Shown one piece after another: positions 16,795 through 26,992 of a stretch of DNA of 64,000 bases. The stretch covers positions 310,001-374,000 of the forward strand of contig CANLTZ010000003.1 of assembly GCA_947494145.1 (NCBI GenBank), read 5' to 3'. The notes beneath the pieces were generated by a model. That model saw nothing but the letters and a program-made list of their open reading frames with translations, had not been told where the DNA came from and searched no databases. Numbering within the stretch: the first letter of the stretch is position 1; each line of letters begins with the position of its first letter. The DNA comes from an uncultured Jannaschia sp. Lineage in GTDB: Bacteria; Pseudomonadota; Alphaproteobacteria; Rhodobacterales; Rhodobacteraceae. A program made the translations under genes and the position numbers.

Positions 16795-17538
16795 TTAAGA
16801 GTCTGGCCGCCCGGCCAGACGCTCAATCAGCGCCAATTCGACCAAGAAAAGGTAGCTGGTAAGGGCGAAGAAAAGCGTTGCCAGCGGTATGCCAGCCCAA
16901 ACGCTTTCACCTGACATCGTTAGCAATACGGTCTCACCAATGGTTGCCGCCCCTTCCAAGAGGGCGGCAATCAACGTCATGTCGAACGCCAACCACGCCG
17001 CAAGGGCGACGATGTCACCCCCTGGATGCGTGTCTGCACCCGTGGCCGCCTGCAGGATCTGCGCCGAGAAGTAGAATAGCAAAAACCGCGTGAGCATATC
17101 AGCGAGGTGTGACGCCCAAATGGGCACCGACTCGTCCAGCATTGCTGCGGAAATCAGCACGTAGTTCGGCAATTCCGTCAGTAACAGCCAGAGTGTCACG
17201 GCCGCAAAACATGCGACCGGAACCCGCAACCGGATTGATCCATCGCTGGTGCGCAGCCAGATCGTCGCCCCCCATCCCCCGGCCAGCACCGTGGCTAAGG
17301 TCAGTGGCACGAAGCCTCCAACGAATGACAGCAACACTTGCAGCAAGACCGGATCCCCGGTCCAGATTTCAACAGCAAAGGGCGACATCAAAAGCATCGG
17401 CGGCAGCAGAAGGACAAATCCCGGCAAGAGCGTCGCGATTGCCGCGATGATCAAAGATAGCCGCCAACGCCGCAGTGGAACGCGAAATGCCAGGCGCAGA
17501 ACAGTCTGCGCCCGCCACCAAGCGCTTTCCGGGTGCAT
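16795..17538 (-). CDS. Hypothetical multi-pass membrane protein
   Basis: About 247 residues with roughly six hydrophobic segments (for example LIIAAIATLLPGFVLLLPPM, LLSFVGGFVPLTLATVLAGG, VACFAAVTLWLLLTELPNYV). It begins with a basic N-terminus. I do not recognise a family; it looks like a general integral membrane protein of the YIP1/DUF-type class. Its ATG shares one base with the uvrA stop codon (a GTG one codon earlier would overlap by four), so it is probably co-transcribed with uvrA. It converges on the RTX gene. Confidence 0.65.
   Translation of the reverse strand: MHPESAWWRAQTVLRLAFRVPLRRWRLSLIIAAIATLLPGFVLLLPPMLLMSPFAVEIWTGDPVLLQVLLSFVGGFVPLTLATVLAGGWGATIWLRTSDGSIRLRVPVACFAAVTLWLLLTELPNYVLISAAMLDESVPIWASHLADMLTRFLLFYFSAQILQAATGADTHPGGDIVALAAWLAFDMTLIAALLEGAATIGETVLLTMSGESVWAGIPLATLFFALTSYLFLVELALIERLAGRPDS
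16801..16820 (-). terminator. Hairpin terminator overlapping the end of the membrane protein gene
   Basis: gtctggccg and cggccagac form a 9-bp palindrome (an 8-bp stem with a four-base loop is more realistic). On the minus strand it is followed by tcttaacttaaac, a T-rich stretch. The hairpin includes the last codons of the membrane protein gene, so it would end the uvrA transcript just before the convergent RTX gene. Confidence 0.5.
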
Positions 17539-20396
17539 CACTCAGCGGCGATTTTGCGTGCTGCCAACAGCGCCTTGAGGTAGTGGCCGGTATGGCTGCC
17601 TTCAACCTCGGCAATCTGTTCGGGCGTACCCGTGGCCACCACCTCACCCCCGCCGTCGCCGCCCTCAGGGCCGATATCGATGACGTGGTCCGCGGTCTTC
17701 ACCACATCCAAGTTGTGCTCGATCACCACGACCGTGTTGCCCTGATCGACCAATTCATGGAGCACGTCCAAAAGCTTGCGCACATCCTCGAAATGAAGAC
17801 CGGTCGTCGGTTCATCCAGGATATAGAGCGTCCGGCCCGTCGACCGTTTCGACAGCTCTTTCGACAGCTTCACGCGCTGCGCCTCACCGCCTGAAAGCGT
17901 GGTCGCCTGCTGGCCCACCTTGATATAGCCCAGACCCACGCGCATCAGCGCATCCATCTTCTCGCGGATGCTTGGCACCGCCTTGAAGAAATCCTGCGCA
18001 TCCTCGACGGTCATATCCAGAACGTCCGCTATGCTTTTGCCCTTGAACAGAATTTCCAACGTCTCTCGGTTATAGCGCGCGCCTTTGCACGTCTCGCATT
18101 CCACGTAGACGTCGGGCAGGAAGTGCATCTCGATCTTGATGACACCGTCGCCCTGGCAGGCCTCGCAGCGGCCACCTTTGACGTTGAAGCTGAAACGCCC
18201 GGGCTTGTAGCCCCGCGTCTTGGATTCAGGCAGGCCCGCGAACCAGTCGCGGATCGGGGTGAAGGCGCCCACATAGGTGGCGGGGTTCGACCGGGGCGTG
18301 CGCCCGATGGGCCGCTGGTCGATATCGATGACCTTGTCGAGATGTTCGAGGCCTTTGACAGTCTCGCACGGCGCAGGCGTCTGGCGCGCACCGTTCAGCT
18401 TCATGGAAGCCGTCTTGAATAGCGTCTCGATGGTCAGCGTGGACTTTCCCCCGCCCGACACGCCGGTGACGGCGACGAACTTGCCCAATGGGTATTCCGC
18501 AGTGACGCCTTTCAGGTTGTTGCCCGTGGCGCCCACCACGGTGACCTTCTTCTTGTTTCCCTTGCGCCGCTTGGCGGGCACGTCGATGGCGCGACGCCCG
18601 GCAAGGTAGTCGCCGGTGACCGAGGCCGCGTTGCCCTCCAACTCTGGCGGGGTGCCTTCGGCGACGATGGTGCCGCCATGGACACCTGCACCGGGGCCGA
18701 TATCGAAGACGTAATCGGCTTCGCGGATGGCCTCTTCATCGTGTTCGACCACGATGACCGTGTTCCCCTGGTCGCGCAAATTCTTAAGGGTGGTCAGAAG
18801 TCGATCATTATCGCGCTGGTGCAAGCCGATGGAGGGTTCGTCCAAAACGTACAAAACGCCCGTCAGACCCGAGCCAATTTGTGAAGCAAGGCGGATCCGC
18901 TGGCTTTCGCCCCCCGACAACGTTCCGGCGTTCCGGCTGAGCGTCAGATATTGCAGCCCCACATTGTTGAGAAAACCCAACCGTTCCCGGATTTCCTTCA
19001 GGATGGCGCGCGCGATCTCGTTGTTCTGTTTCGACAAGGCACCGGGCACGGCTTCGCACCAATCAAGCGCCTCACGGATCGACATCTGCACGACTTGTCC
19101 GACATGCAGACCGCCGATCTTTACGGCCAAGGCTTCGGGCCGCAGACGATAGCCGCCGCAATCGCCGCAGGGGCGATTGTTCTGATAACGCTCGAATTCT
19201 TCCCGCACCCAAGAACTATCGGTTTCGCGATAGCGGCGTTCCATGTTGGGGATGACACCTTCGAAAACGCGCGTCACCTCATAGATGCGCCCGCCTTCAT
19301 CGTAGCGAAACTTGATCTTGTCGCTGCCCGAACCGCGCAGGAAGACCTGCTGGATCTTGGCGGGCAGGTCCTTCCACGGCAGCTTCTTGTCGAAGCCGTA
19401 ATGCTTGCCGATGCTATCGATGGTCTGGGTGAAATAGGGGGATTTCCCCTTGTTCCATGGCGCGAGAGCGCCCTTTGCCAGTGGTAGCGTCTGGTCGGGC
19501 ACGACCAGGCGTTCGTCGAAGAACAGTTCCGCCCCGAGCCCATCACAGGTTGGGCAAGCACCGAAGGGTGCGTTGAAGGAAAAGAGCCGCGGCTCGATCT
19601 CGGGGATGGTGAAGCCGCTGACGGGACAGGCAAATTTTTCGGAGAACGTGATCCGCTCCGCGTCACCGTCCTTGGGGGCGGTTTCCAGAATGGCGATGCC
19701 GTCTGCCAGATCCAGCGCCGTGCGGAAGCTGTCGGCCAGCCGCGTCTCAAGCCCGTCGCGCACCACGATGCGGTCCACGACCACGTCGATGTCGTGGCGG
19801 AACTTCTTGTCGAGTTCAGGCGGGCTGTCGAGGTCGTGGAATTCGCCATCGACCTTAACGCGCTGGAAACCCTGTTTACGAAGTTCCAACATTTCCTTGC
19901 GATATTCGCCCTTCCGGTCGCGCACGATGGGGGCCAGAAGATAGCCGCGCGTCCCCTCCTCCATCGCCATGACACGGTCGACCATATCTTGCACTTGCTG
20001 GGCGGTGATGGGCTCGCCCGTGGCGGGTGAAAAGGGTGTGCCGGCGCGGGCAAACAGAAGACGCAGGTAGTCGTAGATTTCCGTAACCGTACCAACTGTC
20101 GAACGGGGGTTCTTCGACGTCGTCTTCTGCTCGATCGAAATCGCGGGACTGAGGCCAGAAATGTGATCCACATCAGGCTTTTGCATCATGTCCAGAAACT
20201 GGCGCGCATAGGCCGACAGGCTTTCGACATAGCGGCGCTGGCCTTCCGCATAGATCGTATCGAAAGCCAGCGATGACTTCCCCGACCCGCTGAGCCCGGT
20301 GATCACCACAAGTTGGTCGCGCGGGATGTCGATATCCACGCCCTTAAGGTTGTGTTCACGCGCGCCGCGCACTTCGATGAACTTCTGCTCGGCCAT
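17538..20396 (-). CDS. uvrA: Excinuclease ABC subunit A
   Basis: A 952-residue damage-recognition ATPase of nucleotide excision repair. It has both ABC modules: first Walker [10 protein letters not shown] and second GVSGGGKST, with signature motifs [11 protein letters not shown] and [11 protein letters not shown]. The insertion and zinc-binding pairs [16 protein letters not shown] and [10 protein letters not shown] are present. The first zinc pair is reduced (FACPVSG). UvrA dimers load UvrB onto lesions. A LexA box lies 80-94 bases upstream, so SOS induction is expected. Length and order match the family fully. Confidence 0.97.
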   Translation of the reverse strand: MAEQKFIEVRGAREHNLKGVDIDIPRDQLVVITGLSGSGKSSLAFDTIYAEGQRRYVESLSAYARQFLDMMQKPDVDHISGLSPAISIEQKTTSKNPRSTVGTVTEIYDYLRLLFARAGTPFSPATGEPITAQQVQDMVDRVMAMEEGTRGYLLAPIVRDRKGEYRKEMLELRKQGFQRVKVDGEFHDLDSPPELDKKFRHDIDVVVDRIVVRDGLETRLADSFRTALDLADGIAILETAPKDGDAERITFSEKFACPVSGFTIPEIEPRLFSFNAPFGACPTCDGLGAELFFDERLVVPDQTLPLAKGALAPWNKGKSPYFTQTIDSIGKHYGFDKKLPWKDLPAKIQQVFLRGSGSDKIKFRYDEGGRIYEVTRVFEGVIPNMERRYRETDSSWVREEFERYQNNRPCGDCGGYRLRPEALAVKIGGLHVGQVVQMSIREALDWCEAVPGALSKQNNEIARAILKEIRERLGFLNNVGLQYLTLSRNAGTLSGGESQRIRLASQIGSGLTGVLYVLDEPSIGLHQRDNDRLLTTLKNLRDQGNTVIVVEHDEEAIREADYVFDIGPGAGVHGGTIVAEGTPPELEGNAASVTGDYLAGRRAIDVPAKRRKGNKKKVTVVGATGNNLKGVTAEYPLGKFVAVTGVSGGGKSTLTIETLFKTASMKLNGARQTPAPCETVKGLEHLDKVIDIDQRPIGRTPRSNPATYVGAFTPIRDWFAGLPESKTRGYKPGRFSFNVKGGRCEACQGDGVIKIEMHFLPDVYVECETCKGARYNRETLEILFKGKSIADVLDMTVEDAQDFFKAVPSIREKMDALMRVGLGYIKVGQQATTLSGGEAQRVKLSKELSKRSTGRTLYILDEPTTGLHFEDVRKLLDVLHELVDQGNTVVVIEHNLDVVKTADHVIDIGPEGGDGGGEVVATGTPEQIAEVEGSHTGHYLKALLAARKIAAE

Positions 20397-20475
20397 AACC
20401 GCCCCCGCAATCGTCGAATGCTTCTACTTAGGAATGGAAGCCCGCCTGGCAATCGAAACGTTAAGGATTCGGCAG

Positions 20476-20490
20476 GAACATTTAACGAAC
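20476..20490 (-). promoter_or_regulatory. LexA (SOS) box in front of uvrA
   Basis: On the minus strand the site reads GTTC-gttaaat-GTTC, an exact match to the alphaproteobacterial LexA operator GTTC-N7-GTTC. It lies about 80-94 bases upstream of the uvrA ATG and overlaps the stop codon of the upstream MFS gene at 20482. uvrA is a classic SOS gene, which supports the assignment. Confidence 0.8.
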
Positions 20491-21633
20491 ATGTATCACG
20501 TCTTCCGGCGGGGTGCCAGAGGCCCGGATACCCGACCAGAGGCCCAGCCCCAGGCCCAGCAGGCAGGCCGCGAAGGCCATCCAAAGGACCATGCTCGGCC
20601 CGCCAAAAACCCAAAGCGCGGCAAAGACCGGCGTGCCCGTCACCGTGCCAAAATTACCCAATTGCGCGATGGCCCCGGTGGCACGTGTGCGGTCGCCCGC
20701 GTCAGAGTTGAGCGCAGGGATGGCCGCGAAGCTGGCCCCGGGGATCAAACCCATGGCCGCGAAGCCGAGTTCCACCGCGAATGGCACCGAGGCCAGGGCG
20801 CCCAGCATCCCGAAAGCAGTGCCCGCAAACCCCATGGCCGCAACGGTATGGGGCGCGAAGCGGTGGCACAGCGCCCCGCCCGCCAGTGTGGTGGCCAGCG
20901 TGATCAACGGCAGCGTCGTGGCCAGGCCAGGCCGCCCGAGCGCGTCCGGCAAGACCGCGATAAGCGCGATGAAAAGGAAAGTGTAGGGAAAGAAGCCCAG
21001 CCCGGGCGCCACGGTCCTGAGCCTGGAATAGATGGCCCGGTGCGTGGCCCAAGGATTCAGCGGCACCGGGCTGCGTGGGATGCGCGGCACCATGCCCCAA
21101 AGCGGCACCGCCAGTACCAGCAGCGCCGCACCGTTGAGGCCAAACAATAGCGGCAGCCCGCCTGCTGCCAGGATGACGGGGAATATCTGGGCGGAGATTG
21201 CCAGCGACGCACCGAAGAACGCAGCCCAAAGCCCCATGACAAGCGGCCTGTCCCGGTCGCTGGCCGCCGCAGCCATCAAGGGCGGCCCAGCGACGACAAG
21301 CGCCAGATGGGCCAGCCCTTCGATCACGCGCATCGCTGCGAAGAACCAGAAGCCGGGCATCGTCGCCTGCACCAGCGATGCCACCCCGCTCAGCACCAGC
21401 CCCGCCAGGAAGGTCCGCCCCGGCCCAAACCCCGCCGCAAGGCCGCCTGCCATGGCGCCCAGCACAAGCCCCATGACCCCCACCAGCGACACGAGCGGCG
21501 CGATCTGCGTCAGTGGCCGGCCAAAGGCCTCTGCCATCTCGGGCAGGGTCAGGGCGATCTTGCCGAATTGTGCGGCGGCCAGAAGACCGACCACGAAGAT
21601 CAGGACCACGAGGGGCCAGTTGGTGCGGGTCAT
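20482..21633 (-). CDS. MFS transporter
   Basis: A 383-residue protein with about twelve membrane segments, beginning [20 protein letters not shown]. The loop 2-3 region ([20 protein letters not shown]) fits the major facilitator superfamily. Substrate is unknown; sugar-phosphate, drug or organic acid export are all possible. It lies just upstream of uvrA on the same strand, but the LexA box between them gives uvrA its own promoter. Confidence 0.82.
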   Translation of the reverse strand: MTRTNWPLVVLIFVVGLLAAAQFGKIALTLPEMAEAFGRPLTQIAPLVSLVGVMGLVLGAMAGGLAAGFGPGRTFLAGLVLSGVASLVQATMPGFWFFAAMRVIEGLAHLALVVAGPPLMAAAASDRDRPLVMGLWAAFFGASLAISAQIFPVILAAGGLPLLFGLNGAALLVLAVPLWGMVPRIPRSPVPLNPWATHRAIYSRLRTVAPGLGFFPYTFLFIALIAVLPDALGRPGLATTLPLITLATTLAGGALCHRFAPHTVAAMGFAGTAFGMLGALASVPFAVELGFAAMGLIPGASFAAIPALNSDAGDRTRATGAIAQLGNFGTVTGTPVFAALWVFGGPSMVLWMAFAACLLGLGLGLWSGIRASGTPPEDVIHVR

Positions 21634-21691
21634 ACGCGTCTCGTCGCAGGTTTCCAGATCAGACGCGACCCTTCATCCGTGCAACAGACCA

Positions 21692-22318
21692 TCAACTCTG
21701 AAGGCGGATCGGTTTGTGGGTATAAAGCCTCTGGTGATCTTCGCTTGCCTCGGCCCAGGATCGCGGCAGCCGGATAGGCCGCGCCCTTACTGTGCGGATT
21801 GCGGCTGCCATCTGCCGGGCGGCAATGTCCGCAGGGACGCCGCCGACGCCGGTGCCCATACCGGGAAATGCAATGCGGTGAACGCGGTCCAGGATGCGTT
21901 GGCCGTCAGACGACGTTCCCCGCAGCGCCAACGACAGAGCGGCGCGCGTGGCGAGGTAGGGGTTAACGGTTTCCGCCCCCAGCCACATGGGCACCCGCAT
22001 CGTCGGCGCCGCAATCAAGAACGGGATGGCGTCATCGTCCGTCTCGACGATGGCCGCCTGCCCGACCAGCAGTTCCCCATCATAGTCCATAAGGATCCGG
22101 CGGCGCACGCGGTCCTGCACGACAGGCCCGAAATGATCCACGTAGACCGCGTCGATACCACCATCCATGAAACCGAAGCTGTTGGCAGGGCTCACAATTG
22201 CATCGCAATCCACATCCAGGATCGAGCCCGCCGTCACGGTCACGCTCTCCATCGCTTCGGTATGGAGAGCGAATGCGTCGGCCAGTCGGGGTTCAGGCGC
22301 CGCCAGGATGATCTCCAT
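21692..22318 (-). CDS. Macro domain protein
   Basis: A 208-residue protein with the macro domain signature: VTAGSILDVDCDAIVSPANS (residues about 27-46), GGIDAVYVDHFG, and the second loop FPGMGTGVGGVP, where the ADP-ribose phosphates bind. Asp and Asn in DAIVSPAN match ligand-binding positions. Macro domains bind or hydrolyse ADP-ribose derivatives. The protein is a stand-alone module with a short C-terminal tail. It lies between an MFS gene and lpdA on the same strand. Substrate and pathway are unknown. Confidence 0.82.
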   Translation of the reverse strand: MEIILAAPEPRLADAFALHTEAMESVTVTAGSILDVDCDAIVSPANSFGFMDGGIDAVYVDHFGPVVQDRVRRRILMDYDGELLVGQAAIVETDDDAIPFLIAAPTMRVPMWLGAETVNPYLATRAALSLALRGTSSDGQRILDRVHRIAFPGMGTGVGGVPADIAARQMAAAIRTVRARPIRLPRSWAEASEDHQRLYTHKPIRLQS

Positions 22319-22360
22319 CCACTCCTCCCGCTGTCGCTATCGGCCCCGGTCCATGAGCCG

Positions 22361-23755
22361 TCAGAAGTGGATGGCCCGCCCATCCGCGTCGAGGACGCTT
22401 TCGTGCATCATCTCCGACAGGGTTGGATGTGGGAAGACGGTGTGGGCCAAGTCTTCCTCGGTCGTCTCAAGCTGGCGGCCCACGACATAGCCCTGGATGA
22501 GTTCGGTCACCTCGGCGCCAACCATGTGGGCACCCACCAACTCCCCGGTTTTCTTGTCGAATATGGTCTTCACCATGCCTTCAGGCTCACCCAGGGCGAT
22601 GGCTTTGCCGTTGCCGATGAACGGGAAGTGGCCCACCTTGATATCAAGCCCGGCCTCTTTCGCCTGGGCCTCGGTCATGCCGACGCTGGCCACTTGCGGA
22701 TGGCAATAGGTGCAGCCCGCGATGCTTTCGGGGCGCACGGGATGAACGTCGTTCTTGCCCGCGATCAGTTCGGCCACCATGACGCCTTCGTGGCTGGCCT
22801 TGTGGGCAAGCCAGGGCGCCCCGGCGATATCGCCAATGGCATAGAGCCCTTCGACCCCGGTACGGCAATATTCGTCGGTGATGACATGGGTGCGGTCCAC
22901 CTTCACGCCGGCCTCTTCCAGGCCCAGACCTTCCACGTTGCCCACGATGCCGACGGCGGAAATCACGGTGTCGAATTCATGCTTCTCGGCCTTGCCGCCG
23001 GATTCGATGGTGGCAATGACCTTGGTTTTCTGGCGATCCAGTTCCTTGACCACGGCCTTTTGCAGGATCGTCATCCCCTGCTTTTCAAACGACTTCTTGG
23101 CGAAGGCGCTGATTTCCGCGTCTTCTACGGGCAGGATGCGGTCCATGACTTCCACCACCGTCGTCTCCGCGCCCAGCGTGTTGTAGAAGCTGGCAAATTC
23201 GATGCCGATGGCGCCCGAACCGATCACCAGCAGTTTCTTCGGCATGTGCGGCGGTTGCAGGGCGTGTTTGTAGTTCCAGACCCGTTCCCCATCGGCTTCC
23301 AAACCGGGCAAGTTGCGCGCCCGCGCCCCGGTGGCGAGCACGATATTCTTCGCTGTCAGTTCCTCGGTGCCCTTGTCGGTTGTGACGGTGACGCGGCCTT
23401 TGCCCGCAAGCTTCGCCTCCCCCATGATGGACGTCACCTTGTTTTTCTTGAACAGGTGCCCGATCCCACCCGAAAGCTGCTTGGCCACGGAGCGTGAGCG
23501 CTTGACGACGGCATCCAGATCGTAGTCGATCCCTTCCGCCTTAAGCCCGAATTCCTTGGCGCGGTGCATCAGGTGGAAAACCTCGGATGACCGCAACATC
23601 GCTTTGGTCGGGATGCAGCCCCAGTTGAGGCAGATGCCGCCCAGATGTTCTCGCTCGATACAGGCCACTTTCAAACCCAGCTGGGTTGCGCGGATGGCAG
23701 CCACGTAGCCGCCGGGGCCTGCGCCGATCACGATCACATCGAAGGACTGGGCCAT
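22361..23755 (-). CDS. lpdA: Dihydrolipoyl dehydrogenase
   Basis: A 464-residue flavoprotein that reoxidises lipoyl groups of 2-oxoacid dehydrogenases. The FAD motif is VIVIGAGPGGYVAA, the redox disulphide is GGICLNWGCIPTKAML, the NAD motif is VIGSGAIGIEFASF, and the C-terminal HPHPTLSE holds the catalytic His. I chose ATG 23755, preceded by gaggag, rather than the in-frame start five codons upstream. No other 2-oxoacid dehydrogenase subunits are adjacent, so it may serve several complexes. A 14-bp palindrome sits just upstream. Confidence 0.95.
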   Translation of the reverse strand: MAQSFDVIVIGAGPGGYVAAIRATQLGLKVACIEREHLGGICLNWGCIPTKAMLRSSEVFHLMHRAKEFGLKAEGIDYDLDAVVKRSRSVAKQLSGGIGHLFKKNKVTSIMGEAKLAGKGRVTVTTDKGTEELTAKNIVLATGARARNLPGLEADGERVWNYKHALQPPHMPKKLLVIGSGAIGIEFASFYNTLGAETTVVEVMDRILPVEDAEISAFAKKSFEKQGMTILQKAVVKELDRQKTKVIATIESGGKAEKHEFDTVISAVGIVGNVEGLGLEEAGVKVDRTHVITDEYCRTGVEGLYAIGDIAGAPWLAHKASHEGVMVAELIAGKNDVHPVRPESIAGCTYCHPQVASVGMTEAQAKEAGLDIKVGHFPFIGNGKAIALGEPEGMVKTIFDKKTGELVGAHMVGAEVTELIQGYVVGRQLETTEEDLAHTVFPHPTLSEMMHESVLDADGRAIHF

Positions 23756-23772
23756 GGGTCGTCTCCTCATTC

Positions 23773-23786
23773 GTTCAACGTTGAAC
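23773..23786. promoter_or_regulatory. Perfect 14-bp palindrome upstream of lpdA
   Basis: gttcaacgttgaac is a perfect inverted repeat ending 18 bases before the lpdA start codon. Its position between a likely promoter and the ribosome-binding site would suit a repressor site. No known regulator is implied. Confidence 0.4.
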
Positions 23787-23852
23787 TAACCGGGGCGTTG
23801 CCCAAGGGGAAGGGGCGCGAGGTCGCAAGCGGGGTTGCACCAGGCGCAGAGC

Positions 23853-24422
23853 TTACGCCTCTAGCACGCGGACCACGGCGCCATAGCCACCTTCGGCCAG
23901 GAAAGCGGCTTCCTCGGATGTGGTGGCCCGGCCGAGCGCATCGTTGCGGTAGGGGAAGCGCCCGAAACGGGCGATGACCTCGCGGTGGGCCCGGGCATGC
24001 AGCAATGTCAGCGGGTTTGAAAACCGCGCCTCAATCAAGGCGACGGCGCGGTCCTGGTCGGCCATGTCTTCGGAATGCTCCAGTGGCAGGTAGAAAAACT
24101 GCCGCTGGGGTTCGGCCACGGCCAGGTCGAAGTCGCGCGCGATGGCGGCCTTGGTGGCCACGACGGCGCGCGCGTCGGTCGCAAAGGCTTGGGCAGTGCC
24201 CCGGAACATGTTGCGCGGGAATTGATCCGTCAGGATCAGGAAGGCCAAGCAGCTTTCGGCCCCGTCCCGCCAATGATCCAAGGCGCCATCATGGGCGTCC
24301 TGCCAAGCGGGTTCGAACCGGTCGCGGATGCGGGTATCGAATGCCTCGCCACCGGCATACCATTCGTCTTCCCCGCATTCCTCTAGCCAGAAATCCAGCA
24401 CATTTTGTGGATCGTGACCCAT
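23853..24422 (-). CDS. DUF924 family protein
   Basis: A 189-residue protein with the DUF924 pattern: VLDFWLEECGEDEWYAGGEAFD at the start, LAFLILTDQFPRNMFRGTAQAFA, and FFYLPLEHSEDMADQDRAV. The family is widespread in proteobacteria, predicted all-helical (TPR-like), with unknown function. I chose ATG 24422, which follows aaggggaaag; the open frame upstream only overlaps the MFS gene. It is the last gene after that MFS gene, with an 11-base gap, so probably co-transcribed. Confidence 0.85.
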   Translation of the reverse strand: MGHDPQNVLDFWLEECGEDEWYAGGEAFDTRIRDRFEPAWQDAHDGALDHWRDGAESCLAFLILTDQFPRNMFRGTAQAFATDARAVVATKAAIARDFDLAVAEPQRQFFYLPLEHSEDMADQDRAVALIEARFSNPLTLLHARAHREVIARFGRFPYRNDALGRATTSEEAAFLAEGGYGAVVRVLEA

Positions 24423-24433
24423 CGCTTTCCCCT

Positions 24434-25708
24434 TCAGGCAGCTTCTTCGTCGTCGGACGCGGATTGCACCGCCTCCTCCTCCCATTCGTCCACCACGTTG
24501 CCGATGGTCACCGGTGTCGTCGCCATGGGCGAGACCGCCAGATAAGACCCGGTATCGTCGACTTCCACCATGGCCGCGCGCGCCGCCATCCGCCAGAGCG
24601 CATAGACCATCAGCGCCACCATCAACCCGCCGAGAAAGGCGAAAAAGCCCGCAGGCCCGGCCACATCCATCAGCCAGCCGGTGAATAGCGGCCCCCCGAT
24701 GGCGCCCACGCCGTTGACGAAGAGAAGGCGCGCCGACGCCGAGGCCATGTCGTCCGCCTCCAGATAGTCGTTGGTATAGGCCAGAAGCAGTGCATAAAGC
24801 GGGTTGGCCATGCCCCCGATGACGAAGGCGGCCACCAGAAGGCCCGTGAACCCACCAATCCCCGACCACCCCAGCGCGCAGCCCAGCGCACCAAGCGCCG
24901 CCGCCGCAATGACAAGTTGGCGCCGGTCAATACGGTCCGATAGCCAGCCCACGGGGTATTGCAGCAGCATCCCGCCCAGATAGATCGCCGAGACGAACAA
25001 AGCGATCTGCGCCCCCGACAGCCGCGCCATGGCACCAAACACCCCCGCCATACCGAACAGGGCCGAAAACACCGCGCCCAGCACAAAGACGCCCACAAAA
25101 CCCAGGGGCGACACATTGTAGAGTTCGCGAAACGACATGGGCTTTGCCGTCTCAAAGGGCGGGACGGGCGTGGCCGACAGCAAGATCGGGGCGAAGGCCA
25201 GCGACACGAGAACAGAGACGATTACAAAGAGCAGATAATCCGAAGGGTCACCCACCGCGAAGATGGCCTGGGCCGCCACGATGCCCGCCATCTGCGCGAT
25301 CATATAGATCGAAAGCGCCCTGCCCCGCGTCTCGTTGGTGGTGGAATTGTTGAGCCAGCTTTCGCTGACGATGTAAACGCCGCAAAAGCAAAATCCGAGT
25401 AGGAAGCGCAAGCCGATCCAGACCACGGGTTCAGTGATGGCGGGGAATAGGATCAGCCCTGCACTGGCAAGTGAGCCCAGGAAGGCGAAGACACGCACAT
25501 GGCCCACCCGGCGGATCATGCCCGGCACCAGCTGGCTGCCCAACAGGAAGCCCGCGAAATAGGCCGACATGACGACCGACATGGACCCGGTCGAAAAGCC
25601 TTCGATCTCGCCGCGCACACCCAGAAGTGTGCCCTGGATGCCGTTTCCGACCATCAGAAGCGTAATGCCCAAAAGCAGGGCCCAGCTGTTGCGGATAACG
25701 GCGATCAT
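24434..25708 (-). CDS. MFS transporter (YcaD/UMF-like)
   Basis: A 424-residue protein with twelve predicted membrane segments and a long acidic C-terminal tail (VVDEWEEEAVQSASDDEEAA). N-terminal features include GNGIQGTLLGVRGEIEGFS and FLLGSQLVPGMIRRVGHVRV, which resemble the YcaD-like MFS subgroup common in Rhodobacteraceae. Substrate unknown. It is divergent from the AraC regulator gene across a 264-base gap that presumably holds both promoters. Confidence 0.84.
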   Translation of the reverse strand: MIAVIRNSWALLLGITLLMVGNGIQGTLLGVRGEIEGFSTGSMSVVMSAYFAGFLLGSQLVPGMIRRVGHVRVFAFLGSLASAGLILFPAITEPVVWIGLRFLLGFCFCGVYIVSESWLNNSTTNETRGRALSIYMIAQMAGIVAAQAIFAVGDPSDYLLFVIVSVLVSLAFAPILLSATPVPPFETAKPMSFRELYNVSPLGFVGVFVLGAVFSALFGMAGVFGAMARLSGAQIALFVSAIYLGGMLLQYPVGWLSDRIDRRQLVIAAAALGALGCALGWSGIGGFTGLLVAAFVIGGMANPLYALLLAYTNDYLEADDMASASARLLFVNGVGAIGGPLFTGWLMDVAGPAGFFAFLGGLMVALMVYALWRMAARAAMVEVDDTGSYLAVSPMATTPVTIGNVVDEWEEEAVQSASDDEEAA

Positions 25709-25972
25709 GGCGGGCCTCGGGGCGTCAGATGTCTATGCCGCGCCTACGCCTGCATCCCGTCCGCCGTCTAGACGAAATGCGACATAGCAAAGGTCTATTC
25801 GCGGCAGGATCGTTCGGGATTTATCTATCCCTCAAGACCCGGCCGGTCGCTTGGTCGGTTTCGCAAGGTATCCGCAGGATTCCGAAACACTTAGCCACGG
25901 GGCACCCTGGACGAGCCTAGCCCTGACCTGTCATGTTTTTTGTGGGAGTGACGTGACACTCTGGAGTTTGTG

Positions 25973-26992
25973 ATGACGACGATGCCCCCTGGCCGGACAT
26001 CAAGCCGCGCGCCAATAGTCGCCTGTTTCGACGATATGCGCCGCCGCCAGCCGCAGTCTTTTGAGACGCTCGTCGCCGGGCCAGATTGGAGCAACGCGCC
26101 CTATGCAAGCGCGCCCCGAAAAGTCGGGACGGCTGGGCTGACGATGGTTCAAGTCAAAAACAATCCTGCGGGCGATTACCCCGACCCACCGGTGGATGAA
26201 TACGTTCTCACCCTGCTGGAAAGGGGCGCCGGACGTCTGGAATATGATCTGGGCGTTTGCCGCGATACGGCGGCACTGCGCAAAGGGGACCTTATCTTCG
26301 CGCCGGCCAAGCAGGCCCTGAACTACTCTGTCGAATATGATTTTGACATCTCGGTTGTTTCCTTGCCCGTAGGCATTCTGCGCGAAGCGATGGCCGGGAT
26401 GGGCCGGGGCGGCGCCTCGCTCGAAACCGAAGCGCTGCATGTAAGGCCGATCAGGGATCCGCTGCTCACGACACTGACGAGCAATCTGATTGCCGAAGGC
26501 GCGGCAGGTTGCCCCTCCGGATCGCTTTACGCGGACAATCTGGGTTACCTGATTGCAGCAAATCTGATGCGCCTTGCCGGCAAGGCTGCGCCACCACGTA
26601 AGGAAAACGGAGCACTGCACGAAGAGGCGCTCGCGCGGGTGGTCACCATGATGGATGACCGGATCACCGAACAAATCCCCGTGCTGGACCTAGCCCAGGC
26701 GCTCGACATGAATGTCTATAGCTTCAGTCGTGCATTTCGCGCCGCCACTGGGATCAGCCCGCTGCAATTCCTGATCCAGCGGCGTATCGAGAGGGCGCAA
26801 GATTTGCTGGCCAATACCAACAAACCGCTTGGCGTGATCTCGGATGAATGTGGGTTCTCGAACCAGTCCCACATGACGTCCACATTCTCGCGAAATGTGG
26901 GTGTATCGCCGGGCAAATGGCGGACCGAACGCCGCGGGGCCCGCGCCCGCCTCAGCCCCGGGGCAGCAATAGCGACGCATCCCCATAGCTGA
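25973..26992 (+). CDS. AraC family transcriptional regulator
   Basis: A 339-residue regulator. The C-terminal third has two helix-turn-helix motifs of the AraC class: [20 protein letters not shown] and [20 protein letters not shown] followed by [11 protein letters not shown]. The N-terminal part is a poorly conserved sensor domain ([28 protein letters not shown]). ATG 25973 has ggag at six-base spacing and is preferred over the GTG one codon earlier. The 3' end runs 41 bases into the convergent queA gene. It is divergent from an MFS gene, a possible target. Confidence 0.86.
   Translation: MTTMPPGRTSSRAPIVACFDDMRRRQPQSFETLVAGPDWSNAPYASAPRKVGTAGLTMVQVKNNPAGDYPDPPVDEYVLTLLERGAGRLEYDLGVCRDTAALRKGDLIFAPAKQALNYSVEYDFDISVVSLPVGILREAMAGMGRGGASLETEALHVRPIRDPLLTTLTSNLIAEGAAGCPSGSLYADNLGYLIAANLMRLAGKAAPPRKENGALHEEALARVVTMMDDRITEQIPVLDLAQALDMNVYSFSRAFRAATGISPLQFLIQRRIERAQDLLANTNKPLGVISDECGFSNQSHMTSTFSRNVGVSPGKWRTERRGARARLSPGAAIATHPHS

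Noticed and set aside
21032-23497. 821-codon plus-strand open frame
   Set aside because: It spans three clear minus-strand genes (MFS, macro domain, lpdA) and reads as their antisense; no family motif is present.
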